Below are positions 8,913 through 18,108 of a DNA stretch of 64,000 bases, in pieces; position 1 is the stretch's first letter, and the number at the start of each line of letters is the position of its first letter. The position numbers and the translations under genes are program-made. The DNA is from Verrucomicrobiaceae bacterium (GTDB lineage Bacteria; Verrucomicrobiota; Verrucomicrobiia; Verrucomicrobiales; Verrucomicrobiaceae): contig JACKQF010000002.1 in assembly GCA_024232965.1 (NCBI GenBank), forward strand, positions 124,001-188,000. The letters are read 5' to 3'. Below the pieces are notes generated by a model. That model searched no databases and was not told the DNA's origin. It saw only the letters and a program-made list of their open reading frames with translations.

Positions 8913-10808
8913 CTATTTGCCCAGTGCTTTCAGCACTTTCTCCACCGTGTTTTCAACGGTCAGACCGTGCTTTTTGCGCAGGATTGCAGGCGTTCCGTGC
9001 TCCACAAATGCATCCGGCCAGCCAATACGCACCACCGGTTTGTAGATACCGGCGTCGTTCAGCATCTCAATGACGGCACAGCCAAAGCCATTCATTAAGA
9101 CATGGTCTTCCAAGGTGCAGACAACCTTACTAGCACCAGCCAGACGACTGATAGTGGCGACGTCCAGCGGCTTAATCCAGCGCGGATTGATGAGCGCAAC
9201 TGAAAGCCCATGCTGGGATTGCAGGATCTCGCGCGCTTGCTGCGCCGTGGAGAACATGTCGCCTAGGCCGATGAGCGTCACGTCGCTTCCCTCCGCGATC
9301 ACTTCCGCCCGACCGATCGTCAGCGTGCGAGGCGTGTCCTTGGGCACCACACCTGGGCCGGAACCGCGAGGGTAGCGGATGGCAATCGGGCCAGCCTCGT
9401 ACTGAGCCATGGTCCAGAGCATGTCCACGAACTCATCCTCGTCCTTTGGCTGCATGTGCACCAGTCCAGGAATTCCACGCAGGTAAGCAATATCGAAGAG
9501 TCCGTGGTGCGTCGGACCGTCATCACCCGACAAGCCGCCACGATCCATGCACAACCGCACCGGCAGATGCTGGATGGCCATGTCGTGAATGATCATGTCG
9601 ATTGCCCGCTGCATGAACGTCGAATAGATCGTCAAGAACGGCTTGCGACCCTCCGTGGCCAAACCGCAGGCGAAGAGCGCCGCGTGCTCTTCAGCGATAC
9701 CCACGTCGTAATAGCGCTCTGGCAGCTCTTTCTTGAAGACCGACAACCCCGTACCACCAGGCATCGCCGCAGTGATAGCCACGACGGTCTCGTCTTCCTT
9801 GGCAAAGTCCGTGATAGTGCGCCCAAAGATCTGCGAATACGTCGGTGTGCCCACCGCTGCCGTCTCTCCAGTCTCGACATTATATTTACCGAGGCCGTGG
9901 AACTTACCTGGATCATCGAGCGCCGGCTTGTACCCCCGGCCTTTTTCCGTGACGATGTGCAGAATCACAGGCTCTTCCTGAGTCTTGAGGAACTCAAACG
10001 TACGCACCAAGAGCGCCACATCATGGCCATCCACCGGGCCATAATATCGGATACCAAATTCTTCAAACAGCATGCTGCGGTTCGGCGGAGCATCGCTCTG
10101 CGGCAAGAGGAAGGTCTTGGCACTTTCCTGCACCTTGCTGGCCAGACGACGAGCGCCTTTCCCGAGCATGAATTCCACAAACTCCGCCGCCTTGTGATGC
10201 AAATCCGCAAACCCCGGGTGCGTGGCGATCGCATTAAAGTAATGGGCGATGGCACCGACGTTTCGGTCGATGGACCATTCATTGTCATTGAGGACAAGAA
10301 TCAGCCGCTTCGTCTGCGTAGCGACATTGTTCAGCGCTTCAAAAACCGGTCCACAAGTAAAGGCAGCATCGCCAGCGACACACACCACGTGCTCATCGTC
10401 CGCACCACGCAAATCACGGCCGACAGCCATGCCGAGCGCTGCAGAAAGCGAAGTGCCCGCGTGCCCTGCACCGTAGCAATCGTGTGGGCTTTCACTGCGG
10501 AGGAGGAAGCCATTCAGACCCTCATACTGGCGGATAGTCTGAATGCGATCCCAACGGCCCGTGAGCATCTTGTGCACATAGCCCTGGTGAGCCACATCGA
10601 AAATGAAGCGATCTTTTGGCGTATCAAAGACCCGATGCATGGCCAGTGTCAACTCCACCACGCCGAGGTTCGGACCGAGGTGTCCACCCGTCTCGCTGAG
10701 CGTCTCGATGAGGGTTTTGCGAATTTTCTCAGCCAGCGCAGGCAGTTGCTCGAAAGGGAGCGCTTTGACGTCGGCTGGGGAGGTGATTTCGGGGAGGGCT
10801 GGTTCCAC
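8913..10808 (-). CDS. dxs: 1-deoxy-D-xylulose-5-phosphate synthase
   Basis: 631 residues, normal for Dxs, a thiamin-diphosphate enzyme that condenses pyruvate and glyceraldehyde 3-phosphate in the first step of the MEP isoprenoid pathway. Visible features are the N-terminal GGHLGPNLGVVELT, the ThDP-binding block GDAAFTCGPVFEALN and LNDNEWSID, and the transketolase-like pyrimidine domain with GIAEEHAALFACGLA, DRGGLSGDDGPTHHG and YPRGSGPG. The start is a GTG at 10808. It lies 11 nt downstream of xseB and is probably co-transcribed. The same pair is linked in E. coli, where ispA sits between them; here ispA is absent. Confidence 0.96.
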   Translation of the reverse strand: MEPALPEITSPADVKALPFEQLPALAEKIRKTLIETLSETGGHLGPNLGVVELTLAMHRVFDTPKDRFIFDVAHQGYVHKMLTGRWDRIQTIRQYEGLNGFLLRSESPHDCYGAGHAGTSLSAALGMAVGRDLRGADDEHVVCVAGDAAFTCGPVFEALNNVATQTKRLILVLNDNEWSIDRNVGAIAHYFNAIATHPGFADLHHKAAEFVEFMLGKGARRLASKVQESAKTFLLPQSDAPPNRSMLFEEFGIRYYGPVDGHDVALLVRTFEFLKTQEEPVILHIVTEKGRGYKPALDDPGKFHGLGKYNVETGETAAVGTPTYSQIFGRTITDFAKEDETVVAITAAMPGGTGLSVFKKELPERYYDVGIAEEHAALFACGLATEGRKPFLTIYSTFMQRAIDMIIHDMAIQHLPVRLCMDRGGLSGDDGPTHHGLFDIAYLRGIPGLVHMQPKDEDEFVDMLWTMAQYEAGPIAIRYPRGSGPGVVPKDTPRTLTIGRAEVIAEGSDVTLIGLGDMFSTAQQAREILQSQHGLSVALINPRWIKPLDVATISRLAGASKVVCTLEDHVLMNGFGCAVIEMLNDAGIYKPVVRIGWPDAFVEHGTPAILRKKHGLTVENTVEKVLKALGK

Positions 10809-10819
10809 TGGGCGAGATT

Positions 10820-11161
10820 CTAGAAAAGGCTAATGTCTTCGTCGTCGCTATCGGCTTTGCGACGACGGGGTTTGGCAGGGGGCGGGGCGGACTCATCATT
10901 GCGGGCAGCGGAGGAGTCGCCTGCAAAGGGGCTGAGTGTGGCCGGGGACGTATCGGATTGGGTGTTGATCAATTCCACCCGTTGACGGACGGACTCGATC
11001 TGCTGGCGGCAATTTTTCAGGAGAGTAATCCCCTCCTCATAGTTAGCGACCATCTCCGCTAGCGGCTGGCGATCCGTCTCAAGGCCAGCAACGATCTCAT
11101 CGAGGCGGGCCATGGCCTGCTCGAATGTGAGTGCGTCTTGGGCTGGTTTTGGGGTGCTCAT
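10820..11161 (-). CDS. xseB: Exodeoxyribonuclease VII small subunit
   Basis: 113 residues from the ATG at 11161 (MSTPKPAQDALTFEQAM). The core LTFEQAMARLDEIVAGLE, the P-L-x-x-M-V-x-x-Y-E-E-G-I-x-L-L-K-N-C signature and a following long helix are typical of XseB, the small subunit of the nuclease that degrades single-stranded DNA from both ends. The C-terminus is extended by about 45 residues of Ser/Pro/Ala-rich and acidic sequence ending DSDDEDISLF, which is longer than the E. coli protein (80 residues). xseA is not in the window. Confidence 0.9.
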   Translation of the reverse strand: MSTPKPAQDALTFEQAMARLDEIVAGLETDRQPLAEMVANYEEGITLLKNCRQQIESVRQRVELINTQSDTSPATLSPFAGDSSAARNDESAPPPAKPRRRKADSDDEDISLF

Positions 11162-11309
11162 GTCCGGGATTTGGGGAGTGCCACTATTCAGAGCAGGAGG
11201 CCCCGTCGCAAGCACGAAAAGACGCCGATTCCCCTAAACCTGCTCAGAAGGCGAAAGTACCGCCATTTTCTGCTTCCGGTGGTCCAGATGCGACGTATGA
11301 TGCCATCAC

Positions 11310-11657
11310 ATGGATATCCTCTTTTACAAAACTTTGCATCTGGTCGGCATCATGGGCTTCTTCGCCAGCGTCGGCGGGATGTTTGCCGCAGGCTCAAACT
11401 CCGCAGCGCGCAAGCCACTGGCCATGCTGCACGGCATCTCCCTCCTGATCCTAATCGTGGCTGGATTTGGCGCTGTGTCCAAGGGTGGCTTCAGCTTCAG
11501 CAACGGCTGGGTTATTGGGAAGATTTGCATCCTGGTGCTTGCCGTTCTTCTGCTCCCCGCCGCAAAACGCCGCTGGCTCGCGCCGGGCGTCGTGCTGATG
11601 GCAGGCCTGATCTTGGGCGCAGCCGCAGCTTGGCTGGCGCTCTACCACCCGTTCTAG
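11310..11657 (+). CDS. Small integral membrane protein, unknown function
   Basis: 115 residues with four predicted hydrophobic segments (about 8-27, 38-56, 70-86 and 92-111), separated by short basic or Gly-rich loops. A His sits in the first helix (KTLHLVG) and another in LAMLHGIS. The pattern resembles small four-helix proteins such as the SirB/CopD-like group, but I cannot assign a family with confidence. The gene is convergent with the downstream oxidoreductase, with only 2 nt between the stops. Confidence 0.7.
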   Translation: MDILFYKTLHLVGIMGFFASVGGMFAAGSNSAARKPLAMLHGISLLILIVAGFGAVSKGGFSFSNGWVIGKICILVLAVLLLPAAKRRWLAPGVVLMAGLILGAAAAWLALYHPF

Positions 11658-11659
11658 AC

Positions 11660-12763
11660 TTAGATTGGCTCCAGTGGTACCGGCGCACCACCTTGGCGCG
11701 CGCTGGTCATCGCGGCATCCACCACGCGCTGCGTCAGCAGGCACCAGTCCTCCCATCGCTCGTCGCGGGCCCCGCTCAGAACGATTTTTGAAAAGGTCTC
11801 GATCATGCTCGCCTCCTGGGAACCGGGGGCATTGTTCGCTGGCACCTTCAGTTCGTTGATCTGCCGACCGTCTTGCATGACGAACACGCAGCCATCCCCG
11901 CCGAAAGCAGACTGCACTACATCGTAGCGCGAAGTATCGCCTTCCAGGGGCAAGACAAAATCGTTGAGCTGCAGTGCCCCATTTGTCCCACTGATCACCA
12001 CGGTCTGCGTGTTGCGCACGTGAAATGAAGTGAAGTAGCTGGCGGACACGCCCCCAGGAAAATAGAGTTCGGCAGAAAACTCCGTCGGCACGCTCCCGCC
12101 GCCATGCCCAGACTCCTGGAGAATATGGCCACACACGCTGACGGGCTCCTGCCACCCCAGTGCCCAGAGCGTCAGGCGGCTGCAATACCACCCGAGATCT
12201 CCCAGACAGCCCATCGGCTCCAACGTGGCATCGGTGCGGATGTCCGCCCCCAAAAACTCGTCCCCGCCCGCAAAGGTGAATTGGGAGGTGACGTGACGGA
12301 TCTCTCCCAGCGTTCGTGCATCCAAAACCGAGCGCATTTTTTCCAAGCGCGGGTGGTGCATGAACATCACGCCGTCCATAAACTGCACGTTGTGCTCCCG
12401 GCACGCTGCAATCATCTCCTGCAGATCTGCTGCACTCATGGCCGCAGGTTTTTCGCACAGCACATGCTTCCCGGCCCGCGCAGCGCGGATCACCCACTCC
12501 TTGCGCAGTCCAGTCGGCAGCGGCACATAGACCGCGTCGATGTCTTCACGCACCAACAGGTCATCATAGCTGCCCAATGCAGCCGGGGCGATCGCCTGCG
12601 GCACCTGGGATTGGCATTCCTCGATAAACTTGGCGCTGCGGGCTGCATCGCGACTGGCCACAGCTACCAACTCCGCATTGCCTGCGTCACGGACGGCCTG
12701 CCAGTTCTTCCGCGCGATGTTTGCCGCGCCCATGAAACCCCACCTGCACTTTGTCTTGGTCAT
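11660..12763 (-). CDS. Gfo/Idh/MocA family oxidoreductase (cytoplasmic)
   Basis: About 367 residues from the ATG at 12763 (MTKTKCRWGFMGAANIARKNW). The Rossmann motif is GFMGAANIA, with a VAVASRD strand end. The EKPAAMS motif supplies the conserved Lys-Pro of the family. The C-terminal alpha/beta domain contains FMDGVMFMHHPR and GDLGWYCSR, as in dimeric dihydrodiol/glucose-fructose oxidoreductase-like members. Unlike the copy at 7.5 kb it has no Tat signal, so it should act in the cytoplasm with NAD(P). It starts 45 nt past the 3' end of the RluA-like gene on the same strand, which may mean co-transcription. Substrate unknown. Confidence 0.9.
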   Translation of the reverse strand: MTKTKCRWGFMGAANIARKNWQAVRDAGNAELVAVASRDAARSAKFIEECQSQVPQAIAPAALGSYDDLLVREDIDAVYVPLPTGLRKEWVIRAARAGKHVLCEKPAAMSAADLQEMIAACREHNVQFMDGVMFMHHPRLEKMRSVLDARTLGEIRHVTSQFTFAGGDEFLGADIRTDATLEPMGCLGDLGWYCSRLTLWALGWQEPVSVCGHILQESGHGGGSVPTEFSAELYFPGGVSASYFTSFHVRNTQTVVISGTNGALQLNDFVLPLEGDTSRYDVVQSAFGGDGCVFVMQDGRQINELKVPANNAPGSQEASMIETFSKIVLSGARDERWEDWCLLTQRVVDAAMTSARQGGAPVPLEPI

Positions 12764-12808
12764 ACGGACGCGACAAAAAGCCAGGGAGAGCGCCTGCTCA
12801 AGAGTCAA

Positions 12809-13696
12809 TCACATCAGTTTTGCCAATTCGTTCGGCAGCGGTGAATCAAACTTCATCAGCGTGCCATTCGTCGGATGGGTAAACCCAAGGTGGCAAGAGT
12901 GCAGCGCCAGACGCTTGGCATTTTTGTCCCCCTTGTTGTACTTTTCATCCCCCAAGACTGGGCAACCCAGATCAGCCATGTGCACGCGGATCTGATGGCG
13001 ACGCCCTGTCTCGAGTTCAAGCTCCACCAAGGACCGATCCTTGGATTTCTTGATCACGCGATAGTGAGTGATCGCATGACGTGTCGTCTCGCTCTGAGGC
13101 GCGCTGCGCACGCGGAATGGGTTGGTCTCGTCCAGGTGGGACCGCACGGTGTCATCCATCTTTGGCAACGCTCCCTTCACGATCGCAAAGTAGCGCTTCT
13201 CGAAGTCGTCCCAGTTCTCCTGCAGGAAGTGCTTGGCCTCCTCAGTGCGGGCAAAGACCATCAGCCCCGAGGTCTCACGATCCAGACGATGGACGATCCA
13301 GATGCGATCCCGCCCGCGATGGGAGCCATATTCCCCTTGCTTCTGCCGCACGTATTCCGTCAGGAAAACATACGCCGTCTCCTCCCGCTCCGCCTTGCTG
13401 GCGATGGAGAGCAGCCCGGATGGTTTCTCGATCACGATCACACTACTGTCTTCGAAAACGATCCGCAGCCCCGGTGGCAGCACATCTTCAGGGGCTGGCC
13501 CCTTCTTGATTTCTATCGTCACGATATCCCCCGCCGCCAGCGGATGATCATGCTTCGTCACCGAGCGACCGTTGACTAGCACGGCACCATGCTTGAGCCA
13601 CTGCCGGATCTTCGTCTTCTTTACCTCCGGCCAGGAAGTAAATAGGTGATTCAGCAGTGGTTCTATGGGTTCGCGGACAGTCAGCGGCTCTGGCAT
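12809..13696 (-). CDS. RluA family pseudouridine synthase
   Basis: About 295 residues from the ATG at 13696 (MPEPLTVREPIEPLLNHL). The N-terminal S4-like RNA-binding region is present (KKTKIRQWLKHGAVLVNGRSV), followed by the synthase core with the catalytic HRLDRETSGLMVF motif (Asp of RLDRETSG). RRHQIRVHMADLGCPVLGD marks the RluA subfamily. Family members isomerise specific uridines in 23S rRNA or tRNA. The exact target (RluC- or RluD-like) cannot be decided by eye. A second RluA-family gene without an S4 domain lies at 40.3 kb. Confidence 0.92.
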   Translation of the reverse strand: MPEPLTVREPIEPLLNHLFTSWPEVKKTKIRQWLKHGAVLVNGRSVTKHDHPLAAGDIVTIEIKKGPAPEDVLPPGLRIVFEDSSVIVIEKPSGLLSIASKAEREETAYVFLTEYVRQKQGEYGSHRGRDRIWIVHRLDRETSGLMVFARTEEAKHFLQENWDDFEKRYFAIVKGALPKMDDTVRSHLDETNPFRVRSAPQSETTRHAITHYRVIKKSKDRSLVELELETGRRHQIRVHMADLGCPVLGDEKYNKGDKNAKRLALHSCHLGFTHPTNGTLMKFDSPLPNELAKLM

Positions 13697-13788
13697 TCCG
13701 CCAACATAGAGAGCAACCCGCCGCCAGCAGCAGCTTTTTTTCCCCACCGCATCTTTCCCTCGACGGCAGCGCCCAAGAGAATGCCCTG

Positions 13789-15751
13789 CTACTTTCCCGA
13801 AACATTCTTCAGCGCCGCAAGGCCCTGAAGCACGCGGACCTTCCCATTGCGGGCGCGCTGGGCGATGTTTTCAAAATGATCCAGCCGAGGGACGGTCTTT
13901 TCATCCTGATCTTTGCCGATAAAGATCACAAAGTTGATCTGCGGTTTGGGCTTGTCTTTGGACTGATAGTGAAGGCGGATGGCGTTCTTGATTTGATCTT
14001 CCCGCTCCTCCGCAGAGATCTGAATACCGCCAGGAGGGGAGCGCGGCGGACGGAAGCCCATATCGCGCCAAACTTCGCCGATGTTCACGATCACCCGTTC
14101 GGGAACTCCCTTGGCCCGACGCGCTGCGTTTTCTTTGTTGAGCCAATCCTGCCCCTTCTTGATGGCCTCCCGCCAAGCAACATCGTCTTTCTCGGTCCAC
14201 TTCATTTGCTTCAGAAGCTTGGCGCGCTCTTCAGGGGTGCGCGGCACCTCCATGCTGCGGTAACCGCTGCTGATGACGAACACCGCATCGACATCCAGCT
14301 CCAGCGCATACTGGATGGCGCGCAAATACCCGGATAGATAGTTGCTGCTCACCGGCTCAATCTCCGCCGTGAGTTGCTGGATCGGGTATTTGATGGCTTG
14401 CAGGCCCAGCTTCGTGAATTCACGGTTCACGGGGTAAAGCCAGTCGGCAACCTTCGCCTTGTTCGCGGCCGTTGCAGGTAGCAGTTTCTCGCTGAACGCC
14501 GAGAGGTTTCTGCCCTCGTAGAGGATGACATTGAAGAACGTATCCAACCCCAGCTTCCCAATCATTCCCGCAATTTCGTTCTTCACAATTTCATAGGCGG
14601 GGTAGCCACCGCGCGGGTCCGTCAGCATGTAACGCTCCGCATCAATGAGGAAGGCCACCCGCCGCCCCTTGGACTTGATGCCAAAAAAGTTCACGTTGGA
14701 GGTGCCCTTTGGCGTGAAGGGCAACGCAAAGCTCGCGCCCAGATCCGTCGTCGCGATCTCTGTCACGATTGGGCCATCTGCTTTTGAATCAAAGTCTGGC
14801 AGCGAGATGGCGGAGATCCCACTTGCAGTGATCGCCCGCGCTGGCGATCCCACCACGGCCACAGAGGTCTGCATCGCGACAGGGGTGACCTTCTTCGTCT
14901 CCGGTTGCTCTTGCGAAGTCTCCGGCGCGACGATTCCCACCAACTCCGCCACTGGCTGCGTAGGAGCTACCACCACGATTAGCCCGAGGAGAAGGATCAG
15001 CGCGGCATGAATCGCAATTGCCACCACCGCCGCAGACGCCTTCGGCAATGCCATGCGCCGTTCCGCAGGACCCCGCAGCGGGGGAGGACATTCCTGCGGC
15101 ACCGCGTGACACAACACCCCATCATCGTCTCCTTTCTCTTCATCTGCATCGGCCAAGACCACCAGCGCACCAGCGGCAGCATCGTCGTCGTCGGCATCTG
15201 CTTCGTCATCTTCTGCGAGCATCACGCAAGGCAAAGCCGCTGCCTCTTCCTCCGATTCCTCCACCACAGAGGCGGGCGAGACTGGTTGCATGAGCTTGAT
15301 GATGGGCAGTTTTGCTTCGTGCTTTCCAAGCCCATCCACGCGACAGCCCTGCGCGTCCAACCAGGCAACCAGCGCCGTTTCTTTCCCCAACTGCCCTGGA
15401 TCTAAAATTGCGGCGACCTCCGCAAATCGCAGTGCCTCCATCGGCTCGTTGCGCGCTTGGTGGATACGCGCCTTGAGCACGACCGCCGCGACGTTACCTT
15501 CATCGCCCGCCAGCACGCGGTCAGCGAATTGCTGCGCCAGTCCAGCATTAAATGCCAAACTCAGCCGGGCGGCCCGCAACAATTCCCCTGTGCCGGGAGG
15601 GGCCCCGGGGGGCGGTCGAAATCAGAAGTGCCGCCTGCTGCTCCGCCCCTTTTTCAAGCAAAGCCTCCGCCAACGCCAACCGGCAACCCCAGTCACTAGG
15701 GGAGCTTTTCAAGCGCGAACGCAGTGTCTCGATGGAGGAAAAGTCCGACAT
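13789..15751 (-). pseudogene. TM protein with TPR-like N-terminus and vWA-like domain, split by a one-base frameshift
   Basis: One coding unit in two frames. The N-terminal part starts at 15751 (MSDFSSIETLRSRL) and reads as TPR-like helices (WGCRLALAEALLEKGAEQQA). It leaves frame in a C6-G4-C4 tract near 15600-15612. The rest continues one frame over with ELLRAARLSLAFNAGLAQQF, a second TPR-like unit, an acidic linker, a membrane helix (VVAIAIHAALILLLGLIVVV) and a C-terminal domain with RRVAFLIDAERYM, DTFFNVILYEG and DAVFVISSGYRSM, resembling a von Willebrand factor A-like fold. Removing one C gives a continuous 653-residue protein ending KNVSGK. A sequencing or assembly indel is as likely as a real mutation, because both parts keep good coding character. 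Downstream translation could also start at an internal TTG near 15582. Confidence 0.7.
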
Positions 15752-15825
15752 CAAGCCCTGAGTGAACAAAATTTTCAGCCCTCAGGCAAGATGAATGTCA
15801 CGGATGCCCACACTCCGGTCAGTTT

Positions 15826-16209
15826 ATGTCCCAAAGAGTATTCCCGCGTCTCGGCCCGCGAATTGCTTCTGGCGATGACATGATCCCTCTGAAAATTGTA
15901 TCGGGCGCGGAAGGTGTCGGCGTTCTCACGCCGGGTTGGACCTTGGCGGAGCCCGTGCCCGCCGAGGCAGCGACCACTGATGGAACTGCCAGAACCCATG
16001 TGCATTCCGTCGTTTTTTCCCAACCCTTTGCCTATATGCCGGTGGTCACGGTGGGGTTGTGTGGTTTTGATCTGGATAAACACACGGGCGGACGAATCAG
16101 CATTTCAGCGCGCGCGATTAGCGCTGAGGGCTTTGAGGTCCACATCACGACTTGGCGGGACACCCTCGTCTATTCGGTGGAGTTTAGCTGGCTGGCAGTT
16201 GGTTCATAG
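15826..16209 (+). CDS. H-type lectin domain protein
   Basis: Up to 127 residues; an in-frame ATG at 15880 would give 109. The C-terminal 70 residues match the H-type lectin pattern: VHSVVFSQPFAYMPVVTVGL, a Phe-Asp strand, RISISARAISAEGFEVHIT, and the terminal FSWLAVGS. These domains form small six-stranded beta sandwiches that bind GalNAc-like sugars, best known from snail agglutinin and discoidins. There is no signal peptide, so either the protein is cytoplasmic or it leaves by a non-classical route. It is divergent from the frameshifted gene and converges on the PDZ gene, with 8 nt between stops. Confidence 0.75.
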   Translation: MSQRVFPRLGPRIASGDDMIPLKIVSGAEGVGVLTPGWTLAEPVPAEAATTDGTARTHVHSVVFSQPFAYMPVVTVGLCGFDLDKHTGGRISISARAISAEGFEVHITTWRDTLVYSVEFSWLAVGS

Positions 16210-16217
16210 CTGGGCCC

Positions 16218-17549
16218 CTACTGCATTGGCAGAGTCAGGGATACCTCTTTGCCTGCACGCAGCACGGTGGTTGGGATCTGTTCGCCTGCTTTGTGCGCGC
16301 GGAGGAGTTGGCCGATTAGTTCGCTCTCCGTCATACGTTGGGTGAATCGATCGATGGAAATGATCACGTCTTCCTTCCGAAAACCAGCCTTCTTGGCCGC
16401 GCCGTGTTTGCCAAACTGGCCCAAACCCTTGACCCACAGCGCCAGGGTCGTGTTATCGAGGCCGCGCGAAGCGCGGTCGGCATCACTCAGGTCCTCTAGC
16501 ACCAGCCCGCCGCAGGCCATGCCGCGCATCCCCCAGGTGCCAACCCGACGCGAAATATCGACCTTTCCGCGCCACCCAGCAGCTAGGCTCAACCTCATGC
16601 TGGACTCTTCACCGTTTGGACGGCGGACGCGAACGTTAAGCGTCGCCGGATCTGACGCACGGTGCAGCGCCCAGCTAAAATCGGCGATCGAGATCAGAGG
16701 TTGGTCATCGATGCTGACGATGTCATCCCCCGGTGCAATGCCCGCCGCCGCTGCAGGCGATCCGGGCGTGACCGACTCGACGCGTGCCGGAGAGTCTGCG
16801 GCCAAGGTGATACCCGCCGTTTCAGGTGCAGGTTGCGGATAAATCAACTGCTCCGGCACAGGATCACCTTTGTCATGATAGGAGGCACGAAAGGCATCCC
16901 CAACCATGTGGCAATGGACGCAACTCTGCACAACCTTGCCCTGCCAATCGAGCTCGCGACCGTACTTTTCCGCCAGGATTGGGATTTCCACCGGCGTCTT
17001 AAATGGCGTCGGACCACCCTGTTTACCGGTCAGGGAAGTCTTGTTGGCGGGGTAATTTTTATGCAAAGCCAAGGCTCCCTCCAGCGCTCGTTGGTAACCC
17101 AGCGTGGTCTTGTCTTGAGGGTCCTTTTGATGCCGCCATGAACCGTAGCGCCCATAGACGGTGCCGTCTCCATTGAAGAACAGCGTGGAAAAGGACAAGT
17201 CGTAGTCGAACTGAAATAAGCTCAGGTCGATGGCATTGGCGTTGATCAGGCGGACGCAGACAAACTGATCCAGTAAAGGCGCCAGAGCCGCCTCCTGCAG
17301 CACGCTGGCATCAATCCCCATGCAGGACACACATGGCACGCAGCGCAGGACGACGAGCAACGGTCTACCCGTCTTCTTCGCTTCATCAAACCCACGCTGG
17401 ACGTCGTTATAAATCCAGCGTGCGTCATTTTCCATCGCGGCTCGATCTCCGCGCACCGCCCCTTCGCGATCCTTCACGGCCTCCGCAAACGCTGGAGGCT
17501 GAACAGCAAAAAACGCGAGTAGACTGACTCCACAAATGAGTGATTTCAT
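16218..17549 (-). CDS. Secreted thioredoxin-like / CxxCH / double-PDZ protein
   Basis: About 443 residues from the ATG at 17549 (MKSLICGVSLLAFFAVQPPAF, a Sec signal). A thioredoxin-like segment follows (GRPLLVVLRCVPCVSCMGID), with extra Cys around the CxxC position. Next is a lone CxxCH (CVHCHMVGDAF) that could bind c-type heme or be a redox/metal site. There are two PDZ domains: one around VTPGSPAAAAGIAPGDDIVSID, and one at the C-terminus around GAAKKAGFRKEDVIISID. No protease triad is visible. The architecture suggests an envelope redox or scaffold protein, but no function is assigned. It is the last gene of a minus-strand run after the YlbF and NlpC-like genes. Confidence 0.75.
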   Translation of the reverse strand: MKSLICGVSLLAFFAVQPPAFAEAVKDREGAVRGDRAAMENDARWIYNDVQRGFDEAKKTGRPLLVVLRCVPCVSCMGIDASVLQEAALAPLLDQFVCVRLINANAIDLSLFQFDYDLSFSTLFFNGDGTVYGRYGSWRHQKDPQDKTTLGYQRALEGALALHKNYPANKTSLTGKQGGPTPFKTPVEIPILAEKYGRELDWQGKVVQSCVHCHMVGDAFRASYHDKGDPVPEQLIYPQPAPETAGITLAADSPARVESVTPGSPAAAAGIAPGDDIVSIDDQPLISIADFSWALHRASDPATLNVRVRRPNGEESSMRLSLAAGWRGKVDISRRVGTWGMRGMACGGLVLEDLSDADRASRGLDNTTLALWVKGLGQFGKHGAAKKAGFRKEDVIISIDRFTQRMTESELIGQLLRAHKAGEQIPTTVLRAGKEVSLTLPMQ

Positions 17550-17618
17550 TCGCAGGAGTGTGACGAGAATCGGGAAAGACCGCAATCCTAGATTTCGGTA
17601 TTCAAGAAACCGATGGGG

Positions 17619-18041
17619 CTAATGGCAGCCGCAACCACCGCCGCAGCAACCGCCGTCTTGAGGAAAGACTTCTTCCATCGTCGGCACGCGGCCTTTCTCC
17701 AAGGTCTTGGCCACAAAGCCATTGACCATGTTGGCGACGTTTTGAAGGGCATCCTGTGCGGCCTGGAAATTGACGATCGCCTGGTTGGCATTGGCCTGTT
17801 CTTCGAGGTCCTGGAGTTGCTCCACTTCCTCGTCGGAGATTTCCTGGCCTTGACGCTGGCGGTTATGAAGGTCGCGATTCAGGGTGATCAGATTGCGATA
17901 CAGACCCACAGCGCTTTCATCAGCCAGAAAGGCCTCCGCCTGATCGCGGGACGATTGGAGTTGGACGTCTGCGGCGATGGCTGCGCAGAGTTCATTGAGT
18001 TTGTCTGAAATGAGGGTGCTGGGGGCGACGGTAGCGGTCAT
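17619..18041 (-). CDS. YlbF family protein with Cys-rich tail
   Basis: About 140 residues from the ATG at 18041 (MTATVAPSTLISDKL). The all-helical core with long Gln/Glu-rich helices (LYRNLITLNRDLHNRQRQGQ and VEQLQDLEEQANANQAIVNF) is the YlbF/YmcA (Com_YlbF) pattern. In Bacillus such proteins form the RicAFT/Y-complex that carries FeS clusters and affects RNase Y. The C-terminus ends GGCCGGGCGCH, four Cys plus a His within eleven residues, a likely metal- or cluster-binding tail. It is probably co-transcribed with the genes on either side (gaps of 67 and 69 nt). Confidence 0.8.
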   Translation of the reverse strand: MTATVAPSTLISDKLNELCAAIAADVQLQSSRDQAEAFLADESAVGLYRNLITLNRDLHNRQRQGQEISDEEVEQLQDLEEQANANQAIVNFQAAQDALQNVANMVNGFVAKTLEKGRVPTMEEVFPQDGGCCGGGCGCH

Positions 18042-18108
18042 AGTACGCGAGGATACGTCCCTGGCCGGGGATTGCGACAACTTTTGGCAGAGATTCCCAC
18101 ATCATTTC

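Noticed and set aside
9456..10823. 455-codon plus-strand frame opposite dxs.
   Set aside because: Antisense shadow rich in Arg, His and Gln; dxs is unambiguous on the other strand.
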